From contig JAGTWJ010000019.1 in NCBI GenBank assembly GCA_020064725.1, forward strand, positions 1,488,001 to 1,552,000: a DNA stretch of 64,000 nucleotides, written 5' to 3'. Each line of letters begins with the position of its first letter. Positions within the stretch are counted from its first letter, which is position 1. Made by a program: the position numbers and the translations under genes. This document shows positions 11,844 to 23,440 of the stretch, piece by piece. Source of the stretch: Drechslerella dactyloides. Its lineage: Eukaryota > Ascomycota > Orbiliomycetes > Orbiliales > Orbiliaceae. A model generated the notes under the pieces. It was not told the origin of the DNA and did not search any database. It saw only the letters and a list, made by a program, of their open reading frames with translations.

Positions 11844-12260
11844 TTCATTCTGATCCAAAGCGCATCGAATTGTCTCTCGACCACTGATGCTTTGCCGTGT
11901 GAAAGCTCACGACACGCGCCCTCAGCATCCATCGTTCCGTCCCGTAGTTCAACCGATGGGAAGAAGGAGAGCAGATTTGCAGAGCAGAGGCGTTTGGGTT
12001 TCGATAGCACTGTGCGCTACGATACGAGTGTGGACCCTCGCGTGATCCAAATTACTTATCATTCGCTCCGTCGAGCACTTTGATGAAAGAAGTCTTTCGG
12101 CAACCTTCTATTGTACACATAATTCAGGTAATGGCGTGAACTCCCAGCTCCTAATCCTGCCGACTACACAAAAATAAGCACATGATCACGTTCTATCCGT
12201 AATGAAAATCAGATTGGCTGGTAGCGTCAGCAATAGCATATCGAAGTACCCATCAGATCA
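11844..12260. other. Convergent 3' spacer between paralogue B and THOC3
   Basis: A 417-bp spacer between two convergent stop codons, expected to hold both 3' UTRs. Nothing else is seen. Confidence 0.55.
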
Positions 12261-13592
12261 TTAGGTGAAGCTACCGATACCGGTAACTCTCAGCACTTCG
12301 CCCGTGTACGCGATTACGTATTTTGACGGGTGCCACGCAACAGCATGGGCCGGATAGCCCGTTTTGATTTCGTGGACGTAGTCACCAGTGTCCACGTGCG
12401 CCTATGTTTACAACATGGTCAGCATTACATGTGATATGATATCAAGGGGATGGGAGACTGACAATATCCAAGGGCATCGACTCGTCGCTCCCGGCAACCA
12501 AGAAAGCCCCATCAAAGCTAAAGCTCACACTCCGAATCGGATGGTCTGCCTTGTCAAATGTCCGCACACACACCCAATCCGTCGTGTCCCACAGCGAGAT
12601 CAAGGCGTCATTACCGCCCGTGGCTACGTACCGACCTGATGGTGACAGGTCGAGGCAGTAGCACCCTGCTGTGTGCGCGGAGAAGGTGTGGACAATCTCG
12701 AGGGAGGGGAATGCACGCAGGACAACCTTTCCGGAGGCGTGTGTTTGGAGGAGGAGAGTGCCATTGTGGGAGAACACTGTTTGAAAGGCCTGTATCGAAG
12801 TGGTGGTTAGCCCTGATGGGTGGAAACAGCGATTGAGATGTTCTTACTGGATCATTCCCCTCGTCGATTGTATGGAAGACAGCGTTCTGGCGAAGGTCAA
12901 GGAGCTTAACTTTGTTATCCTATATGACAATCTATTAGCATGCTGCTTCCAATTTTAAGACCCGCAGATGGATACACTGCTATGACACTAACCTTCCGCC
13001 CAACCGCTACGACATACGCTTCAGGATGATACGACAGCGAGAAATTGTCGCCGCCAGTCTTGATATCTTGAGTCGCCTTGGCAGCTGCACTCCCCGAAAC
13101 ATACTCCCCATCCAAGCCAACGAATCAGTCATTCGGTTCCAAAGATCCAGCGGAGAGAGGACGGGTATCCAGGAAGGATTGGTGTGAAAGTAGGGTAGGT
13201 GATCATGCTGCTCGTGCAATTGAACCGGCTAACCGACTTCTGTAGTCCCAAAACTTGACGACCCCGGAGTCTCCAACTCCGCAGCTCGCCAGGCGCTCCG
13301 CGTGCGTCGGATCCCACTGCACACGCTCGGTGACCTGCAGTCCTGTGCCCTTCAAATCCGTGCTGCTTCTAACGTCGGCTTTCTCGGGGTTCCAGATCTT
13401 GACGTTGCCTCCCGCGCCACCAGTTGCGACTCGCGAGCCTAGGTTATTCCATGCTACCGTGCGTAGGATGGTGCCCGAGTGGCTGCCTGGGTGGTGGCGC
13501 GTGTTTGGGTCGTGAAAGGCGCGAATTTGGACATCGGAGAAGTATTTCGGCGCCGTGGTACGGGAGAGGTAGCGGGTCGTTTGATTAGACAT
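12261..13592 (-). CDS. THOC3: THO complex subunit THOC3/Tex1 (WD40)
   Basis: Exons 13592-13238, 13084-12993, 12919-12848, 12789-12463 and 12401-12261 give 328 residues, close to other THOC3/Tex1 proteins (about 350). WD40 repeats run through the whole protein. Recognisable units include ILRTVAWNNLGSRVATGG...VKIWN, CLDLSPSGRYVATGGNDALISLWD and IRSVSFSFDGAFLVAGS. The last repeat ends with HAVAWHPSKYVIAYTG, as in THOC3. The THO complex couples transcription with mRNP assembly and export in the nucleus. Two donors deviate at position +3: intron 1 (13237-13085) uses GTCGGT and intron 4 (12462-12402) uses GTCAGT. Intron 1 restores a WDYRT reading typical of a WD repeat end. It shares its promoter with RPP40, read the other way. 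Confidence 0.9.
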
Positions 13593-13785
13593 CTTGTCGC
13601 GATGGCAGGCCGTCGTCGAGACGGTGGCGCTATGGTAATTGGTCGGATGGTGCGCCCGGGGTCATCGCTGATAGTTGTCGCGGGTGAACGTGATGGTTGG
13701 AGGCTTGGAGGCGCGCGGACCGCGTCTATTTTGGCCAGGTCTTGGCAACCGGTTGAAAAAGCCCAGCACGCGCAACGACACTGTT
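13593..13785. promoter_or_regulatory. Divergent promoter THOC3 / RPP40
   Basis: Only 193 bp separate the two start codons, so both promoters must lie here or overlap the 5' ends. No clear TATA box is visible. If RPP40 starts at the in-frame ATG at 13693 instead of 13786, the space shrinks to about 100 bp. Confidence 0.6.
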
Positions 13786-15362
13786 ATGTTTCTTCTCAGC
13801 GGGATGACGCAACTGATGAACAAGCTGGCCCACAAGGGCCCCGAGGCGAAGTGCTACATTACGTGCGGCAGCCTGCGCGAGCAGTCTGCAGGAGCCTCGT
13901 CAGGGAGGCGGCCTTACTCCACAATTCTCAGCCATGTGTACAACCAGCAGGCAAGTCCGGCGTGTCTCCAGCTTTTACATTTATCAGAAACTAACAAGGG
14001 ATTAGGTGGATCTTCTCTTACCAGATGAGGTCTGCGACCTCGTGCAGCAGAAGCTCGACGAGCATGTCAAGCCGTTGCAGTATCACAGGATATTCATGAG
14101 CCTGAAGGACATTCTCGAGAAGGAGTTCTATAACCACTATGTCCGACAAGGTTGGCAATCCCGCAGCCTATAATCGAAACCATGGTTGATACTAAATTTT
14201 TGAATGAATAGGAAACGTTCTTCTGCTCAGTGATGGGAGAATAGACGTTGACAATGTCTACTGTCTCTACGACGGTAAGCATGTTCCTTTCACTGCCCGA
14301 CGAATCTACCATATAATAACATGAACGATGTGAGACAGGCGTTCTTTATCTGTTCCTCAGAAAGGAAACGTACGAGAAAGCTGGTCTCGTTGGCAAAAAG
14401 GCCGTCTTTGGAGGGAGGAACAAAGAACGATGGGGTATAATTCTCTGCATCATCCATTGCATAAAGTGCAACGGGCTAACTTGTATCGATCGTTAGTCGT
14501 GGAGTATAATCTCCGGCAACCGCATATGGTGCACGGCCGGCGGGCATTCGACCGGCTCGTCTGGAGCTTCACGAATGTCCTGAAAGAGCAGAAGGCCTGG
14601 CTATTCTGTGACCTCAATCAAGGTCTGAAATACCGTCTCAAGCCGCTCGATGGCTTCTAGCATACTGACAATACGCTCGTAGAATCTCTGGGAACTTCGA
14701 ATCCTGGTTCTGATGCCAGTTCTGTTACCGGCCTCACCGTTCCCACGACTTTGAAGACCACGACCCCTTCAATTACACGTGCCAACCATCCCATAAAGCT
14801 CATCACATTCAACCACACTATCCCTCAAAAGCCAACTTTAGACTACGACCGGGCGGTCTTTTACGACTGGGCATATGCCCTACACGAATGGCTCGCCCTC
14901 GCATCCATAAACGCGGACCGCCTGCACGCGACACAGTCCGTCGACCCGCTTCTAAGCCGCTACGAGGTGCCGACGGACGACCAGGAAGAAGCGACAGTTG
15001 GCAAACTGGCTAGAATCTCCTGGCGTGGTTTCATACCGGCAGAGTATATTTCCAAGATATTCGATGTCCTGCAAGAGCACGTGCCCGGCGACCAGTGGTT
15101 CGCTATAACGGTTCACGGATTTCAGAACGCGCCGATAAGTTGGAAGGGGAGACAGCATAGCGTTATCGGCGGTGGGATGGGTGGCGAGAATTTATATACC
15201 ATCCTGAGACTGGTTGCTGCTGCTGTTGCCACGGAACAGCACGATAATACGACGGATGTAATTATGGAGGGAGCTGAAGATGACCCAGGCAGACGGGAAC
15301 CAGGATCTTGTTCAAAGTACATCATGTGGGAAGTAGTCGGCGGGCGGGACGAGCACTCCTAG
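13786..15362 (+). CDS. RPP40: RNase P/MRP subunit Rpp40-like protein
   Basis: Exons 13786-13950, 14006-14150, 14212-14274, 14339-14434, 14497-14622 and 14683-15362 give 424 residues. The central part is typical of the Rpp40 family: LYLFLRKETYEKAGLVGK, then a segment ending in WVVEYNLRQP and HGRRAFDRLVWSF...WLFCDL. Rpp40 is a protein subunit of nuclear RNase P and RNase MRP, acting in tRNA 5' maturation and pre-rRNA processing. The C-terminal 220 residues are less conserved and lie on one long exon. Intron 1 (13951-14005) has a GC donor, CAG|GCAAGT, with CTAAC branch point; joining there is required to keep frame. The last intron uses GTCTGA. An in-frame ATG at 13693 would add 31 residues; I prefer 13786, where conserved-looking sequence starts. 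Confidence 0.83.
13951..14005 (+). other. GC-AG intron of RPP40
   Basis: The donor is CAG|GCAAGT, the branch-like CTAAC is at 13991-13995, and the acceptor is TTAG. The 55-nt length is normal. Splicing joins Gln (CAG) to VDLLLPDEV in phase 0; reading through meets stops. No GT donor nearby gives a continuous frame. Confidence 0.8.
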
Positions 15363-16945
15363 GTCTAACGTTCGCAGGAGGAAGTGCAGGGAACCAGCCT
15401 CGGTATCATGTAATCACGCATAAATGTTTGCCTAGTCTACGGCATGCAAATATATAAGTGTCGTGTGCTGATGTTGATATGCTTGCCCGAGAAGACAAGC
15501 GTGTAGTATGTGTGTACTTATGTAATACAAGAACAGAAGGAAAGACCCACGATATCGAAATCGATATTGATAATCCAGGATTTGAAATCGGTCAGCGCAG
15601 ACGCCCGTCGATACGTATACGCGTCTCGAGGCATGCATAGCTTTAGAAAATGACGCCGCCACGCACGTATATACATGATTGGACCAATCATTCCATCAGG
15701 TCTCCGCATACCACCTGCCAATAAAAACACCGGCATCGACGTTCCATACCCCAGGCTGACAGCGGCGACGCTCGTCAACCGAACCACATATATCGATACC
15801 AGCACCACAAACGATAACTAGTGAAAACCACAGACTTTAAGCCTCATGCACAATGTATGTAGTCCCTGCTTTTGACGTTTTTCACCCGCAAAAGTAGTAA
15901 AATAAGTAAGTAGAGAATTTAAAAGGATCACTCAAGGAACTCGAAGAGGAATTCGAAAGGAATTCGATAGTAGACGATCATGCATGTTCTTTTAATGTAT
16001 ATGCAACAAAAGCAACCCAGTGTGCACTGCGCAGTAACTAACATATCCGTGTACCATGTATCTGCTGCCCGACCAGCCGAACCGATCCCAACTTTCTCAA
16101 GTCGGTGTATACTACTGGCCCGGCCGGTGTGGTCGTCCCTAGTCGTGTATAATAAATAATTTGTAAGGGCCGTCGTGTATTTGTTATGCTATACGAAAAA
16201 TGAAAGAAAAAAAAAGTCGACGCGATCAGGTTAAGCGAGGAGTAAGAGACTGAAGAGTACGATACGGCAACCAGTGGCCTCGTACGTGAAGGCAGAGACG
16301 ATGGATGGATGGGTGAATCGAAGGACAAATCGTAAATACCGAGAAGAGAAAAAATAGTAGTAAGCGGACAGGTTGGGGAATGAATCACTAAATGACAGAG
16401 AACAGGAAAAGCAGCCTCATAACGCCCATGTCTTTGAATGCATGTAATCACCAGGCAGGATAGTCTAGAAACTTTTTGGTGTTTGTAAGAGCGAAGAAAA
16501 ATATAAAGCCAAAAACACCACTGAAGAACGATATGCTCAGATGATAGGAAAAAGAAGAAAGAAAAAAAAGAAAAATGATGATAGTAACGGTGGGTATTCC
16601 TAAGGGAAAGAAACAGAGTATGGTTTGATGCTCAGAGGAGACTGCTTAAAAGCGGTGGAGGGACAGAGGAGAGCAGCGCGATGTAATCATCAAAATCTTC
16701 ATTATCTAATATCAGAAGACGGCATCGAAGGAGATAAAAAAGGGGGGATACAAAACACCAGAAAGTTTTTTTTTAGGCTTAGCTCGCCATGCATTCAAAT
16801 GAAAAGCAATGACAAAAAAAAAAAAAAAAAAAAAAAGAAGAAAGAGATAGAGAGACGCTCCGAAATGACGATAATTGTTGATGTCGCGCCGGCAATGTGT
16901 TTCAAGGAGATGTCAGGATGAGAGACACAACCGCGCACCAGGCAT
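15363..16945. other. Convergent spacer RPP40 / LARP1-like gene
   Basis: About 1.6 kb between convergent stop codons. It contains a 23-base poly(A) run at 16814-16836, A/G-rich stretches around 16540-16620, and presumably a long 3' UTR of the LARP1-like gene. No gene is seen. Confidence 0.55.
16814..16836. repeat. Poly(A) run
   Basis: Twenty-three A residues about 110 bp beyond the LARP1-like stop codon. On the transcribed strand it is poly(U). Confidence 0.9.
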
Positions 16946-19900
16946 CTAGTTGCGCCCGGCAGCCCCGCCCATAGCATGTCCACTGTTCTGGTGGCCATGG
17001 TTGTTGTGGTTGCCGCCGTAATGATGGTGGCCGTGGTGACCATGGTGGTTGGGATGGTTAGCAACTGATGGCCAAATCTGGAAGTTCTTGTTCTTTTCCT
17101 GCATGAACCTTCCCAATCTAGTTTTGGTTGAATAAGTGATATTCTTGTTGTGACCAACAGCATCGACCATCCTCTTGTCGTATGGTGGCTTCTCGTGATT
17201 CTGGTCGCTCGCGAAAATTGCAAAATCTTGGAAGAAGAGATCGGGAGTCGGGAATTCTTGGATCTTGTAAACGTGGAACTTGTAGAGATATTCGACCCCG
17301 CTCGGATAGCCATTGTGGAAGTCCTCCAGCGCTAGGCTCTTGAACTCGTTGTACATGTTGAGATTGAAATGATTGCGGAGGAAGTGACTGAAGAAGCGAT
17401 ATAGAATATCCAGTTCAGCGGCGCTAGCAGCTCCTCCCCTCTCCCGCCGTCCGAGAACCCGATTCTTGAACTCAGGGTAGGAATGGAGCGAGAACATCGT
17501 GGTGGTGGGGGCCTGCGTAGGTTCCTCCGGCGAGATGGGAGCTACAAACCAGCCCAGCTCGCTATTTGGTTTCTGGGAAGCAGACGATGCTCCCAGCCTA
17601 GGACTAGTAGGGCAGAATTTGACCGGGTAATCATCGCCGCTGTTGTGGTTATTGTTGTTGTCAGGCTTCGACTCCCTCCGTTTCATCATACTGTAGAAAT
17701 CGGCGGGAACGTGCTCCTTCGGCGGTCTCGGGGCTCCCTGCTCCAGCTTGATCAGGGCATCGTTGAGCTGGTTGGTGACCATGATGTTCGAACCCTGTGC
17801 TCCATCATTCTCCTGGGACGCAGCTTCCGCGGGATTCTTGCGCAATACCAAGACTAGCTGGTTGATGTCTTCTTCTGAAAACTCATCGATGGTGGGGTAC
17901 TTCTTGTGAGGTCCGCGAATCTTGTCACCCTGAATAGGGTTTTCCTCAACAGGGAGACCATTCGTAGGCGGAACATCGGGCCCGTGCATATACGGCGGAT
18001 ACGTCGGCACGAACCCGTTGCCATAGGCTGCTCCATTCTCGGGAACAAACTCTTGGCCAGGGACGTAACCGGGCATCATGGCGGGGCTTGGCTGAGGATA
18101 CCCGTTGTAAACTGGGAACTGCTGCTCTGGAGGGCCACCAACCGGCACAGGCGGCATGTTCGGGGCCGGGAAGTAGACCGGATAAGAGTTGGGGCCGCCA
18201 GCGGTGCTGATATATTGAGGCTGCGCGTGGGTGAATCGCGGGTCCCAGATCGGTCCCTCGTGGCGGCAAGTTTCGTCTCGTTCTCCGTACTTGAGAACCC
18301 ACTCGGTTGGGTTGCGAGCCGATCTCAAACGCTCACGGCCGTCAGGATGGAAGGAGCGGAACTCAACTTCGGAGGACTGAAGGCACGCCTCTCTGACGAT
18401 GTTCTTGTTGTCCTTGGTCATTTCCTTGACTTTGCGAAAGTTTGCGATGACCTCGAGAAAAATCCACCCCTGGCTATCCATATGGCTTCTAAGGTATGTG
18501 TCTTTTACCATATTGTCAAACGAAAAGTAGTAGTTCCTATAAAGGTGGTCAGCACGAACAAATTGCCCAGCTAAGGATTATAGAACACGCTTACAGTTGG
18601 TTCATAACATTCTGAACTGCAGCCGTGAATTCGAAGTCCGGGTGCATAGGCACGCCCTGATTTACACCGTTCCTAGCGTTGTAATAAGGGTAGTACGAGG
18701 GAGACTGCACAAAAGGCGACTGTGGAGGGTAGCCATTCTGCACAGCGTATTTCCCAAACTGCTGGGACTGTTGGACTCCGTGAGAGCGACTGTTCTGTCG
18801 GTAGTTTCGGCCGGTTTGAGGGGTCGAAGGTGACGCAGGATATTGCGGAGATTGACGGGTCTGATGATGGTTGGTATTGATCTGAGAGGGAGGGCTGTGG
18901 TGACGGATCGAATTGCCACCGGCGAAGCGGGAATTCGAGTGGTTCACGAACGAATTGTTGCTATCTCCACGCCCGCCTCTGAAGCCGCCACGACCTGATG
19001 GGCGGTCCCGAGCCATGTGAGAGGAGTTGCCTTGATCGTTTTCTTGCTTGTGGTTGTATGGCCCCGAGAAACTTGCGCGATGACTGCCTTGATCGCGGCT
19101 GTCGCGGAAGGAAGCAGGTTTCTCCGACTTTGTCGAACGTATGGCAGAAGGCGGAAGGACACCTTGGCCGACGAACGTGCCATCTTCCTGCGCCTGCTGA
19201 GAAGGTTTTCGTTCTTTCAGAGGCTCTTCCTCCACATTTGACTTGCTGGCATCACCGTCAACTTGCGGGCTGGCATCCTTCTTGACCTCATTCGAATCCT
19301 TGTTTACTACCGACTCGACACCAGCGCTCTCGACCGGTGGAGATGGAGTAATGGTAGGGCGACGGCTGCGGGTATCCGAGGTCGCGGCTTGAGCGCCTCG
19401 TTGCTCAGGCTGCGCTGACGGACCTCGAGGCTTGTCAAAGTTAGATGTAGACGTCGGCTCAACTGGAGTCGTACTCGAATCGGTGTCTCCACCAGGTCTT
19501 GTTGAGCCCTGGCCCGTTCTTCCACCGCGATCCGTTCGTCCACCTCTTTGACCTCTGGAGCCGCGGGTCGGAAGAGGAGTATCATATATGATATTTGGCG
19601 TGACCGCCATAGCGACCCACTGACCCTTCGGTGGGCGGGCTCCGGTAGTGGGCTTCTCTCTCTCCTTCTCCTTCTCTTCCTTTTCGCGCTTCTCACGCTT
19701 CTCTTCATCCTGCGCAACCTCTGGCGTGGGCCATAGCGACTTGTCCGACATCGAGGGTGGGGCAGGGGGGGCGGAGACGTCTCGACTTACGGTCTCGTCC
19801 TGCTGACCCTTGGGAATGCGACCCGCCGGTCGAGAGTTGCGCGAAGCTGCGAAATATCCAGTTAGACTAGGTAAGTATGGTAAAGGGGTTGACAGGAACT

Positions 19901-20624
19901 TACAGTCATCACTTGAAGCCGAACTCTTCACAGTATCTTTAACGCCATCCGAGGGCCCACGCTTCTCAGGCGGGCTAACTCCGTCTCGACGCCCGCCAGC
20001 AGCCTGATGAGGAGGTCTATCCCCAGGAACATTAGACTTTTGACGACCGTGTCTCCTATCACCGCCGTGAGTCTGGCTGCTTTTATCTGAAGATACTCCT
20101 CCGCTCATAGTAGGTGGCTCTGGCTTCTTGGTCTCGGTTTGCATAGCCCTATTTCGATCGAAAGCTTCCTTTCGTCTAAGCCAAGGGTTTTCTTTGGGGA
20201 TGGGTGCGTCCACCAGGTTTTGCGTCCTGAACTTGGTCTTAGCATCAGGACCGGATTCCTTTCCACTCTTATCATCTTCATTCGGCGTCGAAGTTCCAGT
20301 GGCTTCCTGCCCTGAAACAATACTTCTACTATCATCTTCTTGAGCAGATAGTGAGTCTTTCGTGCTGCTGGTGGCAGCGCCGTACGGCTGATCTGAATTT
20401 ATTGAAGCAGAATCTTTAACGCCGACTGACGATTCGACATTGTTATTCAGCTTCGACAGGTCCGGGACGTCTTTCTTAGAGTCAGCGATAATATTGACTC
20501 CTTCCGGCTTCTTGGTTTCATCAGGCGTGGACAGTCCAGAGCTGCTGGGCTTTGCTTTGCCGGATGCGGCCGCAGCGTAAGAGAACGCTGGCTTCTTGGG
20601 CTCCATCGGTGCTGCGGTCGTCAT
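16946..20624 (-). CDS. La-motif RNA-binding protein, LARP1-like
   Basis: Exons 20624-19904, 19846-18595 and 18536-16946 give 1187 residues. The N-terminal 600 residues are disordered, rich in Ser, Pro, Glu and Lys, with a leading KPAFSYAAAASGK stretch and an RGG box (GRGGFRGGRG) around 18960-18990. The La motif covers about residues 652-716 with YYFSFDNMVKDTYLRSHMDS and GWIFLEVIANF, close to the LARP1/Sro9 consensus. A C-terminal helical region (FFSHFLRNHFNLNMYNEF, then LALEDF, GVEYLYKFHVYK) resembles DM15 repeats of LARP1, which bind capped 5' ends. Family members regulate stability and translation of mRNAs, including ribosomal-protein mRNAs. The tail is His/Asn/Gly-rich. Intron 1 (57 nt) is a multiple of three without a stop. 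A second in-frame ATG lies six codons downstream. Confidence 0.9.
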
Positions 20625-20964
20625 CTGGACTGACTGCAGCGCACACGCAGATCTTCGATATTTTTCTGAGACAGAGGTCGACTGAGGTCCTCCTCTGAAT
20701 TTTCCGATGAGGCTGCCCTCAGTGTCGCGTCGTCAAAGACGTCTCCTCGAGGGTAAGCCTATTCGGCTATGGCGTCTGAGACGGCTCAATCGATGGGCGA
20801 CTGTGGACAGAAGCAGCCGTATATGTGAGATGCTAGACTTCGAAGCTACGGCGTCGCGGCAGCTATCGGTAATTTTCCGGTGTCGGAGTGGTTGTACGGA
20901 AGCGGCGTCCGCAGTACGTCAGCTCAGGTCGATGATGACAAGGAGACCGGTGTCGTGTCCGCTG

Positions 20965-20991
20965 GGCGACGATGGCGACGATGGCGACGAC
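20965..20991. repeat. 9-bp tandem GGCGACGAT, about three copies
   Basis: Three consecutive near-identical copies, lying about 340 bp upstream of the LARP1-like start codon. On the transcribed strand this is a CGTCGCCAT-type repeat. Confidence 0.8.
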
Positions 20992-21935
20992 GGTGCTGAG
21001 GTTTCAAAGAGCCGAGTGTTGAAAGAACCACGAAATCCGTAGATCAAAACGGGTTCAGCCGTTGTGTCAGGCGTTTTCCAAGCAGTCGAAGAACTGGAAC
21101 TTCGAAAGTTTGATTGGGGTGACCAAGTTGGTGAGACCACACTTGTATGACTGACTGACTGCAGGCAAGGGAGCCCGTCGCAGGTATCAGCAGGAACCGA
21201 GGAAGCGAGTGGTCGGTTCGAACGGACTCAGCAGTTTGTGATACGCAGCTTTTGCGAGCAGCCGTCACAAAGAAAGTCGAACTCTGGGGCGATTGCCGAA
21301 ACGCAAATAAAATGAAAAGGCGACGGCGGGAGCCGTTGGAAATAGAACGCGAAGTAATAACAGAGTAACCGAAAGAAAATTTCGCAGCGTCGTGGGGTCC
21401 GGACGTATCGCGCTTGCAGCCAGTGGTCAGCCGCGAGGGAACGAAATTAGGATCCTATCAGGATACGAGCCACCTCCAAAATTTCCGTTGGAGGAGAGGG
21501 CAATCCACAGCGAGGGAAGGTTTCGTCGTCCGAGGCCGAGAGGGCAACAGGTCGCCAGAGAGGAGGGCTCGCGTGGGGGAGAGCCAGGCGGGACCGGTCT
21601 GTGACAGAGCGAAGCGGGTATGTCTGCTGGTCGGGGCGATGACGCGTGTACCGATGCCTGCGGTTCGTCAAGTCGTAGAATCGTAGACCGGTGCGGGCTT
21701 GTCTGGAGGAGCTGTCCCAGCTGCTGGAGCAACAATCGATATGGGACGGCCACGGTCAGCGGGGAATTGAGAAGGCGCCGGAGGTCGACGGAGGGCAACG
21801 GCGGGCAGAGACACGGGCGATGGAGCAGAGAGCACGGCGGGAGGCAGGGCGGAGACGAGAGCGGTCGAGGGGACGGCGTGGGTGGATGCAATGGTGGTCG
21901 AGATGCCGGTGGTGATGGTGATGATGGGGAGGGAT

Positions 21936-21960
21936 GGAGGGAGGGAGGGAGGGAGGGAGG
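21936..21960. repeat. GGGA microsatellite
   Basis: About six tandem GGGA units inside a purine-rich tract. On the minus strand it is TCCC. Confidence 0.85.
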
Positions 21961-22477
21961 AAGAGAAGAAGAGAAGAAGCGTGCGCAGAGGAAAATTCGA
22001 ATAATTTGGACGTAGGGCAAAGCGAATCGGGCAGCAGCAGGCAGCCCAATTTGCAACGCACGTCGACGGCGCCCACACAAAAAACCGACGGCGGGCACGA
22101 CGACGTTGGTGCTTCTAATCTGAGGTGGAGCTACTTCTACGGCTACTGCACAAGGCGCCTTTCCGGCGAGATTGGTGTGCATTTATAATTAGACCGGGAC
22201 GGCCATCGCGACGGGGTGTTCCAGTTGCGGCGCAATCGCCAGTCTGTACACTACTAAGTTATCGTAGGAGCTGTGGAGATTGCCCAGTTGCTCGACGTAA
22301 CGACGTTCTTTTTTTTTGCGGGTCACCAGATATCACCAGTTCTGAATCTGCGCGGATTGCGGACAAGCACGTTCGCCTCGTCGCTAGCTGCTCGTGCTGC
22401 TCGGACGTACGTTACCAGCACGATTTTATTTTTTCCTTCTCGTCTGGTGGAATACACGCTCGCCCTTGTGTGTGCGG

Positions 22478-22503
22478 TTTTTTTTTTTTTTTTTTTTTTT
22501 TTT
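22478..22503. repeat. Poly(T) run
   Basis: Twenty-six consecutive T residues followed by GGTGAAG and an A-run. Confidence 0.9.
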
Positions 22504-22845
22504 GGTGAAGAAAAAAAAAATTGGCACGAATTCGGCCGGTGTCCTAAAAGAGAGCTAACGAGGATCCAATCTAACAAGCATGCCGCTGGATTGCAATATT
22601 GGTCGGTTAACAGAAGGGCACAGAAGGGCAGGCAGTGCAGTGTGCATGCCTCGGGATTGCAGTTCATTGACCGCATGTCGTCGCTTGGCCAGGTGATTGC
22701 AAATAATGCCTGGCAAGCACGAGGGATGGAGGAGGGGGAGAGAGTTCATGTTTTCCAGCGCGCTTCCTCCAAATTAACGTGCTCCATGTGTTCAGGCATG
22801 ATATGATTCGATGTGATGTCGTCGAAAGAAAAGCATCGAACGAAA

Positions 22846-22863
22846 AGAAAGAAAGAAAGAAAG
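22846..22863. repeat. GAAA microsatellite
   Basis: Four to five tandem GAAA units. Confidence 0.8.
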
Positions 22864-23420
22864 ACGTCGAAACACCATCATGACTCGCTGACTAATTGCG
22901 CAAGCACCGCAGACAGACACAGGCACAGGCACGCATGTAGTATCACACCGCTAGTTTGTAATATAGCGTGCCTCTGCAGACGAACTACTGTCCTCTTGAC
23001 AGCTGTTTACTATCCGGCAACCTGATTGCCATGCTACGGTGCATGCACTCCACAGCCGACGAGAAATGGAAGTTTGCATACTGCTTACATTGTTCATTTT
23101 TTTTTCCATGCGCCCAATGGAAACTAACCCCATGGCAACAGGCAATTAACGTTGACCAGGCGTCAGCATTTCATTGTCCGACTGATTGATTGCGATTGTT
23201 GTAACCAAGTACAATACCTGATTGTGCTCTTGCATGTGCATGTGCCTGATCAGTTTTTACAACCAGACATATGCGCCAGATCCAGACACGACTCGAGCGA
23301 CCATCTTGCAAGTTGGTACCGCAATCGGCATATCGTGCGTCCATCATTGGCCTAGTTGAGGCAGGACGGGTTCTCTCCACAGTCCCGGAAGTAAACCATC
23401 CATCCATCTGGCTATCTGGC

Positions 23421-23440
23421 TATCTATCTATCTATCTATC
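23421..23440. repeat. TATC microsatellite
   Basis: Five tandem TATC units preceded by imperfect copies. Confidence 0.85.

Noticed and set aside
17906..18574. 222-codon plus-strand frame under the LARP1-like gene
   Set aside because: Antisense shadow of a coding exon with a strong La-motif reading on the other strand.
21427..22182. Long Pro/Leu/Ser-rich frame (251 codons, minus) and its overlaps
   Set aside because: It is produced by TCCC/CT-rich low complexity upstream of the LARP1-like gene, with several frames open at once.
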